Shown: positions 7,020-11,024 of the stretch, in pieces | Layout of the letters: the number at the start of each line of letters is the position of its first letter | How positions within the stretch are numbered: position 1 is the stretch's first letter | Assembly (NCBI GenBank): GCA_002305235.1 | Contig: DBQL01000148.1 | Coordinates: 1 to 11,024, forward strand | Direction: 5' to 3' | DNA from: Prevotella sp. UBA1395 | GTDB taxonomy: Bacteria > Bacteroidota > Bacteroidia > Bacteroidales > Bacteroidaceae | Length of the DNA stretch: 11,024 nucleotides | Program-made: the position numbers and the translations under genes | The notes under the pieces: generated by a model | What the model was told of the DNA's origin: nothing | Database searches by the model: none | What the model saw: only the letters and a program-made list of their open reading frames with translations

Positions 7020-7832
7020 ATGTTTCGATTCGTTGATACCCACGCCCATCTTGACGGGGAAGAATTTAAGACAGACCTGCCAGAGACCATAGCTCGTGCG
7101 AAGGACGCCGGTGTTGGTGCCGTTTTGGTACCCGGAATAGATGTAAAATCTATCGAGTCGGTGATGGAGGTCAGCCGAGCTAATCCCGGATATTGCTTCC
7201 CGATGATAGGTCTCCAGCCCGAAGAAGTGAAGGATGATTGGGTCGACGTGTTGGCTCTCATGAAACAGCGGTTGCATACCAATTTGAAATCGGAGTCGCA
7301 TACTCCTCTTAAATATATAGCAGTAGGCGAGTGTGGCCTCGATTTCTATTGGAGCAGGGAGTATGAAAAAGCCCAGTTGGCTGCATTTGAAGAACAGATA
7401 CATTGGTCCATCGAATATCGATTACCATTGATGATCCATTGTCGGAAGGCCCAAAATGAAATGTTGCGCGTCATGAAACCTTATGCCAAGGAGCTTCCGG
7501 GTGGCGTGTTTCATTGTTTTACCGGCAATTCCAAGGAGGCAGAAGCCTTTCTGAGTCTCGATCGTTTCTGCCTTGGTATCGGAGGCGTATCAACGTTCAA
7601 GAGTAGTCATTTGCGAGAAGACCTTCCTGCGGCAGTACCCTTGGACCGTATTGTTCTGGAGACTGACAGTCCCTATATGGCTCCGGTGCCTCATCGTGGA
7701 AAGCGCAACGAGAGTGCCTTTGTGAAGTATGTTTTAGAAGAATTGGCCCAAAGCTACGGCGTGTCTCCACATGAACTTGCCACGATAACCAATGCGAACG
7801 TGTTCCGCTTGTTTGGAGTGGATGTGTCTTGA
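7020..7832 (+). CDS. TatD family metal-dependent hydrolase (DNase-like)
   Basis: The 270-residue protein is a TIM-barrel amidohydrolase-fold nuclease of the TatD/YcfH type, cytoplasmic, acting on DNA ends or similar substrates. Metal ligands are all in place: the HxH pair His8/His10 in DTHAHLD, Glu104 in GECGLDFYW, His140 in IHCRKA, His165 in FHCFTG and Asp216 in LETDSPYMAP. Length fits the family (about 255-270). One oddity is that the usual GxHP motif of strand 3 reads GLQPEEV here (Gln66). Family members differ in substrate (DNA 3' ends, D-Tyr-tRNA-like), so I give no symbol. It follows the prenyl synthase by 11 bp and is probably the last gene of the tonB operon. No clear terminator is seen after it. 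Confidence 0.95.
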   Translation: MFRFVDTHAHLDGEEFKTDLPETIARAKDAGVGAVLVPGIDVKSIESVMEVSRANPGYCFPMIGLQPEEVKDDWVDVLALMKQRLHTNLKSESHTPLKYIAVGECGLDFYWSREYEKAQLAAFEEQIHWSIEYRLPLMIHCRKAQNEMLRVMKPYAKELPGGVFHCFTGNSKEAEAFLSLDRFCLGIGGVSTFKSSHLREDLPAAVPLDRIVLETDSPYMAPVPHRGKRNESAFVKYVLEELAQSYGVSPHELATITNANVFRLFGVDVS

Positions 7833-7922
7833 CAAATGTATTGCTATCCCTATTGAGCCGATTGTAAACATTAAAGAAATATAAAAATCAGTCTATTCAT
7901 GTATTTTTTAAGCAAAATGTAA

Positions 7923-7930
7923 TACTTTTG
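7923..7930 (+). promoter_or_regulatory. -7 promoter element for tRNA-Ser
   Basis: TACTTTTG matches TAnnTTTG perfectly and lies 36 nt before the mature tRNA 5' end. The -33 region near 7899-7903 is a poor match. The predicted transcript leader (about 7937-7966) includes most of a small perfect hairpin, GCAAT-CAGA-ATTGC, at 7936-7949. The preceding gap after the TatD gene (7833-7922) is AT-rich and shows nothing else I can name. Confidence 0.6.
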
Positions 7931-7966
7931 CACTCGCAATCAGAATTGCAGGATTAAAGCATATAA

Positions 7967-8054
7967 GGAAAGATGCTCGAGTGGTTGAAGAGGCACGCCT
8001 GGAAAGCGTGTATACCCCTAAAGGGTATCCGGGGTTCGAATCCCCGTCTTTCCG
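7967..8054 (+). tRNA. tRNA-Ser (anticodon GGA)
   Basis: The 88-nt gene folds as a class II tRNA. The acceptor stem is GGAAAGA (7967-7973) with TCTTTCC (8047-8053), and the discriminator is G8054, usual for serine. The anticodon stem CACGC/GCGTG (7994-7998, 8006-8010) holds the loop CTGGAAA, so the anticodon is GGA (8001-8003), reading UCC and UCU. A long variable arm follows with an ATACCC/GGGTAT stem. The T-arm CGGGG-TTCGAAT-CCCCG is perfect (8030-8046). The 3' CCA is not encoded and must be added after processing. Confidence 0.98.
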
Positions 8055-8055
8055 C

Positions 8056-8082
8056 AAGGATGTTTAATCCTTTTTTATTTTC
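8056..8082 (+). terminator. Terminator-like hairpin after tRNA-Ser
   Basis: AAGGAT (8056-8061), a GTTTA loop and ATCCTT (8067-8072) form a 6-bp hairpin followed by the U-rich tract TTTTATTTT (8073-8081). It begins two bases after the tRNA and would release its transcript. The stem is short and half AT, so termination could be incomplete, allowing read-through into exbB. Confidence 0.55.
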
Positions 8083-8091
8083 GGATTAAAC
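8062..8091 (+). repeat. 9-bp inverted repeat in the exbB leader, competing with the terminator hairpin
   Basis: GTTTAATCC (8062-8070) and GGATTAAAC (8083-8091) are perfect inverted repeats around a 12-nt loop that contains the U-tract. The left arm is shared with the preceding terminator-like hairpin, so the two folds exclude each other. The right arm ends 12 nt before the exbB ATG. The octamer GGATTAAA also occurs before the tRNA at 7951-7958. A one-mismatch -7 element (TATTTTCG, 8076-8083) lies in the loop, an alternative explanation as a local exbB promoter. Confidence 0.5.
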
Positions 8092-8103
8092 CTTTACGTG
8101 GAG

Positions 8104-8985
8104 ATGAAAAGCTTGATACTACGTTTTATATTACTCATTTCCTTTGTTTTCACCGGTTATCTCACTCAGGCGCAAACTGCATCCGCAACCCAAGCCAAGC
8201 AGACTGCTGTTGCCTCTCAATCGGTGTCGGCCGGCTCCGCGGATACAACAGCAATGGTCGACGACTTGGATAGCGCTTCAGCTGAGCAGATGCTTGATGA
8301 TAACATGGCTGCAATTGATACCGCATCCGTGGCCCCGGTTGAGAGTATGGGCCTCCACAAGACCCTCAAGACCAAATTTATTGAAGGAGATGCCGGGTTC
8401 ATGTCATTTGTGGCATTGGCCCTTGTGCTTGGTTTGGCATTTTGTATTGAGCGTATTATATATTTGAGCTTGTCTGAAATCAATGCCGAAAAGTTCATGC
8501 GCGACCTTGACAGCAAGATCATCTCGGGTGATATTGAGGGTGCCAAGGAACAGTGCCGCAATACCCGTGGCCCGGTGGCATCTATCTGTTATCAGGGCAT
8601 TGAGCGCATTCACGAAAGTATAGAGAATATCGAGCGATCGGTTGCCAGTTACGGAACGGTTCAAAGTGCCAATCTGGAGAAGGGATGTTCTTGGATCACT
8701 CTTTTCATCGCAATGGCCCCGTCTTTGGGTTTTTTGGGAACCGTTATCGGTATGGTCATGGCCTTTGAGCAAATCCAAATGGCAGGCGACATCAGCCCCA
8801 CCATTGTTGCTGCCGGTATGAAAGTGGCGTTGATTACCACCATTTTTGGTATCATCGTGGCTTTGATCTTACAGATTTTCTACAATTATATATTGTCGAA
8901 GATTGAGCATCTCACCTCACAGATGGAAGAGTCTGCCATCAGTTTGTTGGATAGCATTGTAAAATATAAGATAAAAAACTCATGA
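8104..8985 (+). CDS. exbB: MotA/TolQ/ExbB proton channel family protein
   Basis: The 293-residue protein is the channel-forming subunit of a Ton/Tol-type proton motor in the inner membrane. Residues 1-24 are a signal peptide (MKSLILRFILLISFVFTGYL, then TQAQ). A Ala/Ser/Thr/Asp-rich periplasmic stretch (25-80) follows, as is usual in Bacteroidota ExbB but absent from E. coli ExbB. Helix 1 is at about 100-122 (FVALALVLGLAFCIERIIYL). A cytoplasmic domain (about 123-193) carries CRNTRGPVASICYQG. Helices 2 and 3 are at about 196-220 (WITLFIAMAPSLGFLGTVIG) and 238-264 (GMKVALITTIFGIIVALIL). ATG 8104 is preferred to GTG 8098 because it begins directly with the signal peptide. The stop overlaps the next ATG by 4 bp (ATGA), the first of three such junctions in this operon. 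Confidence 0.96.
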   Translation: MKSLILRFILLISFVFTGYLTQAQTASATQAKQTAVASQSVSAGSADTTAMVDDLDSASAEQMLDDNMAAIDTASVAPVESMGLHKTLKTKFIEGDAGFMSFVALALVLGLAFCIERIIYLSLSEINAEKFMRDLDSKIISGDIEGAKEQCRNTRGPVASICYQGIERIHESIENIERSVASYGTVQSANLEKGCSWITLFIAMAPSLGFLGTVIGMVMAFEQIQMAGDISPTIVAAGMKVALITTIFGIIVALILQIFYNYILSKIEHLTSQMEESAISLLDSIVKYKIKNS

Positions 8986-9488
8986 AGTCAGACATTCGCA
9001 AATGGAAATCCCTGCCAACGGAGAAACTGTCTTCGAGAGTGTTCTATCCGTTGGTCGTCCTATGTGTCTTGGTGTTTGCCTTATTTTGGTTTGTGGGTTA
9101 CGACCGGATGTTTGCAGATAACCCCAATTTCAATGACCCGTTATTCACCGATGCCCTTCTTGTCTTGGCCTATCTGTTGACCCTTGCCTCTGTCGGCTTG
9201 GGCGCATGGTCGGCGTATCGCACCATATCGCTCAGGGGTAAGAGTGAGAGTCTGAACAATAATATTCCGGTAAAAAAGATCGGTTACAGCGTCGTTTTAG
9301 GCTCGTTGGCATTGATGATTCTCACGTTTGTTTTCGGTTCGGCACATGCAATGTCCGTCAACCGTGTGGTATTCAGCGATTGGTTTTGGCTGAAACTCTC
9401 CGACATGTTCATCAACACCTCGTTGATTCTGCTCCTTGTCGCTATTGGTGCTGTTGTCTTTGGAGCCACAAGATATATTCGCAGATGA
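8982..9488 (+). CDS. Four-helix membrane protein of unknown function in the exbB-exbD operon
   Basis: I do not recognise a characterised family. The 168-residue protein has four likely membrane helices: about 20-39 (VFYPLVVLCVLVFALFWFVG), 56-75, 101-119 (GYSVVLGSLALMILTFVFG) and 144-162 (INTSLILLLVAIGAVVFGA). It has a basic N-terminus (KSDIRKWKS), a short basic loop between helices 2 and 3 and a C-terminal RYIRR, which places both ends in the cytoplasm by the positive-inside rule. It has no ExbB/TolQ or ExbD signature. The ATG overlaps the exbB stop and its own stop overlaps the exbD ATG (ATGA both times), so synthesis is probably coupled to both motor subunits. An accessory or stabilising subunit of the motor is a reasonable inference. 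From memory, a small membrane protein sits at this place in other Bacteroidota. Confidence 0.88.
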   Translation: MKSDIRKWKSLPTEKLSSRVFYPLVVLCVLVFALFWFVGYDRMFADNPNFNDPLFTDALLVLAYLLTLASVGLGAWSAYRTISLRGKSESLNNNIPVKKIGYSVVLGSLALMILTFVFGSAHAMSVNRVVFSDWFWLKLSDMFINTSLILLLVAIGAVVFGATRYIRR

Positions 9489-10036
9489 GATTTTACCGTC
9501 GTAAACATAGTGTTCCGGAACTAAATACGACATCAACGGCTGATATATCCTTCATGCTATTGATATTCTTTTTGGTCACAACCAACATGGATGTGGACAA
9601 AGGCTTGACGCGGCAGTTGCCTCCCGCTACCCAACAGGAGCAGCAGGAGTCGTTTGTTGCCAAGGGAACGCTGATGACTTTGCGACTCACGGCCGACAAT
9701 AAGTTGTTGATAGACGGCCGTCCCACCGGTTTCAATCGGTTGCGAAAGCGTACCATCGACTTTGTCTCTCAGGTGGGCAAGAAGCATCTCATCAAGGTCG
9801 ATGTCGATCCCTCTGCCAACTATGAAGTATATTTCAAGTTGCAGAATGAGTTGGTTGCGGCTTACAATGTACTAAGAAACAATACCGCACAGCGGCTTTA
9901 TCATCAGGACTACGCCCTCTTGTCCCGGTCTGAGCGCGAGCGGGTAAAGGACGAATGTCCGCAACGAATTGCCGAGCAATATAACGGAACGGCAGTCACC
10001 CCCAGTGCCTCGGAGCAGAAAGGAGGAAAGCCATGA
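9485..10036 (+). CDS. exbD: ExbD/TolR family biopolymer transport protein (first copy)
   Basis: The 183-residue protein is the single-helix subunit that works with ExbB. It has a short basic cytoplasmic N-terminus (MRFYRRKHSVPELNTTSTAD), one membrane helix (about 19-33) with the essential proton-path aspartate Asp20 in TADISFMLLIFFLVTT, and a periplasmic domain from about 37. That domain is longer than in E. coli ExbD (about 141 residues in total) and includes LMTLRLTADNKLLIDGRP and KHLIKVDVDPSANYEVYFKLQ. It ends in a hydrophilic tail, SASEQKGGKP. ATG 9485 is chosen because RRKHSVPELNT is the family start; the open frame upstream is antisense-like junk from the preceding gene. Both ends overlap neighbours by ATGA. 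Confidence 0.95.
   Translation: MRFYRRKHSVPELNTTSTADISFMLLIFFLVTTNMDVDKGLTRQLPPATQQEQQESFVAKGTLMTLRLTADNKLLIDGRPTGFNRLRKRTIDFVSQVGKKHLIKVDVDPSANYEVYFKLQNELVAAYNVLRNNTAQRLYHQDYALLSRSERERVKDECPQRIAEQYNGTAVTPSASEQKGGKP
10021..10032 (+). promoter_or_regulatory. Perfect Shine-Dalgarno site for the second exbD
   Basis: AGGAGG at 10021-10026 lies 6 nt before ATG 10033 and inside the last codons (Lys-Gly-Gly-Lys-Pro) of the first exbD. The other gene starts in this window have no comparable site, as usual in Bacteroidota, so this one stands out. It may simply reflect the GGK codons. Confidence 0.5.
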
Positions 10037-10497
10037 GCATGTTTCGTCGTCGCACCCATCAGGTGCCGGGGCTGAACACAGCCTCTTTGCCCGACCTGAT
10101 ATTCTCTGTCCTGTTTTTCTTCATGATTGTCACCCACATGCAGAAAGTGGCAGTCAAGGTGAAGTACCGGGTGCCACAGGGAACCGAGCTGACGAGATTG
10201 ACCAAGAAGACAGCCGTCACCTATATCTATATAGGTCGTCCATTGGTCGGCTCAAATCAGCATTTGCCATCTGCCACCCGTGTGCAGCTGAACGATAAGT
10301 TTGTTTCGGGCAATGAAATCGTAGACTATGTTTCGGCGGAGCAAAACCGGATGTCGCCCGATGACCGTATGCAAATGACCGTGTCGATCAAGGCAGATGT
10401 CAACACTCCGATGGGCATCATATCAGATGTCAAGCAGTCTTTGCGTCAGGCTAAAGCCCTGCGAATCAGTTATTCTGCCGAGGAGGTAAAAAAATAA
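10033..10497 (+). CDS. exbD: ExbD/TolR family biopolymer transport protein (second copy)
   Basis: The 154-residue protein is a second ExbD paralogue, clearly distinct from the first. The basic N-terminus MSMFRRRTHQVPGLNTASLP leads into one membrane helix (about 21-35, DLIFSVLFFFMIVTH) with proton-path aspartate Asp21. A compact periplasmic domain follows, with RVQLNDKFVSGNEIVDYVS, MTVSIKADVNTPMGIISDVKQ and a C-terminal ALRISYSAEEVKK. It is close to the usual ExbD length. Paired, non-identical ExbDs after one ExbB are common in Bacteroidota, and the two may form a heterodimer in the channel (inference). Its start overlaps the first exbD stop (ATGA) and has a perfect Shine-Dalgarno site. It ends the operon. 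Confidence 0.95.
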   Translation: MSMFRRRTHQVPGLNTASLPDLIFSVLFFFMIVTHMQKVAVKVKYRVPQGTELTRLTKKTAVTYIYIGRPLVGSNQHLPSATRVQLNDKFVSGNEIVDYVSAEQNRMSPDDRMQMTVSIKADVNTPMGIISDVKQSLRQAKALRISYSAEEVKK

Positions 10498-10539
10498 TAC
10501 AGTCTTCACGGCGTTCGTTCATCTGCATTTATATTCGTG

Positions 10540-10568
10540 GACACATCTGTTTTGTTAATAAATGTGTC
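10540..10568 (+). terminator. Possible weak terminator hairpin after the exbB-exbD operon
   Basis: GACACAT (10540-10546) and ATGTGTC (10562-10568) form a 7-bp perfect inverted repeat with a 15-nt loop, 42 nt past the second exbD stop. No U-run follows directly, so intrinsic termination would be inefficient. It is the only clear structure between the operon and the next promoter. Confidence 0.35.
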
Positions 10569-10595
10569 AATCTGTAATAAAAATAGAGTTTTTAA

Positions 10596-10626
10596 TTGTA
10601 ATCTTCGTTATTTATTACTACCTTTG
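10596..10626 (+). promoter_or_regulatory. Promoter of the Lrp/AsnC regulator gene
   Basis: A -33 TTG (10596-10598) is followed after 20 nt by TACCTTTG (10619-10626), a perfect TAnnTTTG -7 element. This is the best complete Bacteroidota promoter in the window. It lies 20 nt before the ATG, so the 5' leader would be only about 10-15 nt. Such regulators often control themselves, but I see no clear operator. Confidence 0.72.
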
Positions 10627-10646
10627 CGCCAAAATTAATATAGTAT

Positions 10647-11024
10647 ATGGCACACCATCAATTAGACTCGTTAGATAGAAAGATTCTTAAACTTATTGCC
10701 ACCGACGCCCGTGTTCCTTTTCTTGAGGTAGCGCGAGCCTGTAATGTCAGCGGTGCGGCTATTCATCAGCGTATCCAGAAGCTCACCACATTAGGTATTC
10801 TGAAGGGTTCTGAATTTATCATCGATCCTGAGAAAATAGGCTACGAGGCCTGTGCTTTCGTGGGTCTTTTTCTTAAAGACCCCTCCAGTTTCGACGGTGT
10901 TGTCGAGAAGCTCAGGCAGATTCCCGAGGTGACAGAGTGCCACTACACAACCGGCGGATATGATATGTTTATCAAGATCTACGCCAAGAGCAACCATCAT
11001 TTGCTGAATATCATCCACGACAAG
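10647..11024 (+). CDS. Lrp/AsnC family transcriptional regulator (partial, C-terminus beyond right edge)
   Basis: The visible 126 residues cover most of a protein that is usually about 150-160 long. Residues 4-62 are the AsnC-type winged helix-turn-helix: LDSLDRKILKLIATDARVPF, then LEVARACNVSGAAIHQRIQKL with the recognition helix, and the wing GILKGSEFIIDPEKIGY. From about 68 the ligand-binding RAM domain begins (ACAFVGLFLKD), including IPEVTECHYTTGGYDMFIKI, where the glycines contribute to effector binding in the family. These proteins form octamer-like discs and respond to amino acids or related metabolites. The effector and targets cannot be read from the sequence, so no lrp or asnC symbol is given. 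It is transcribed from its own promoter. Confidence 0.95.
   Translation, partial: MAHHQLDSLDRKILKLIATDARVPFLEVARACNVSGAAIHQRIQKLTTLGILKGSEFIIDPEKIGYEACAFVGLFLKDPSSFDGVVEKLRQIPEVTECHYTTGGYDMFIKIYAKSNHHLLNIIHDK

Noticed and set aside
7967..8054. tRNA-Ser 3' end as an integration (att) site
   Set aside because: No direct repeat of the tRNA 3' end and no integrase are in the window; the only flanking repeat is an 8-bp GGATTAAA outside the tRNA.
8144..8467. A 107-codon plus-strand frame inside exbB
   Set aside because: Pro/Arg/Leu-rich shifted frame of exbB with no start context.
1..11024. CRISPR arrays, insertion sequences, phage or defence genes
   Set aside because: I saw no regularly spaced repeats, transposase or integrase motifs, and all well-supported genes are core envelope or housekeeping functions.

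Overview
The window looks like a chromosomal segment of a Bacteroidales bacterium, most likely Prevotella-like. Three things point there. (i) The gene families are of Bacteroidota type: a type IX secretion protein (PorQ), a TonB with the Bacteroidota N-terminal signature, a four-gene ExbB/membrane protein/ExbD/ExbD motor cluster, and a very long alpha-2-macroglobulin. (ii) Several start regions carry perfect copies of the Bacteroidota -7 element TAnnTTTG. (iii) With one exception, gene starts lack a Shine-Dalgarno sequence. Base composition is moderate, with AT-rich intergenic DNA. The assignment to order is solid; the genus is inference.

Layout: (1) 1-3137, minus strand: most of a secreted alpha-2-macroglobulin family protein that runs off the left edge. 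(2) 3138-3506: a gene-free stretch with the A2M promoter, a strong minus-strand terminator and an AT-only inverted repeat. (3) 3507-5172, minus strand: porQ followed by cmk, spaced 22 bp as one operon. (4) 5173-5278: a compact divergent promoter region. (5) 5279-7832, plus strand: tonB, a short-chain polyprenyl diphosphate synthase and a TatD-family hydrolase in close order. (6) 7967-8054: tRNA-Ser(GGA), followed after 49 bp by (7) 8104-10497, plus strand: exbB, a four-helix membrane protein of unknown function, exbD and a second exbD, all joined by ATGA overlaps. (8) 10647 to the right edge: the N-terminal 126 residues of an Lrp/AsnC regulator with its own promoter.

How the genes work together: the cell-envelope theme is strong. 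TonB at 5279 and the ExbB/ExbD/ExbD motor at 8104 probably energise outer-membrane receptors from the proton-motive force. PorQ serves type IX secretion through the outer membrane. The A2M protein probably guards the periplasm against proteases. Cmk, the prenyl synthase, TatD and tRNA-Ser are housekeeping genes.

I see no insertion sequence, phage, CRISPR array or defence locus, and no sign of recent horizontal transfer. The gene content is conventional. The parts that deserve a second look are small: overlapping divergent porQ/tonB promoters, competing hairpins between tRNA-Ser and exbB, the uncharacterised four-helix protein inside the Ton motor operon, and an isolated Shine-Dalgarno site before the second exbD.
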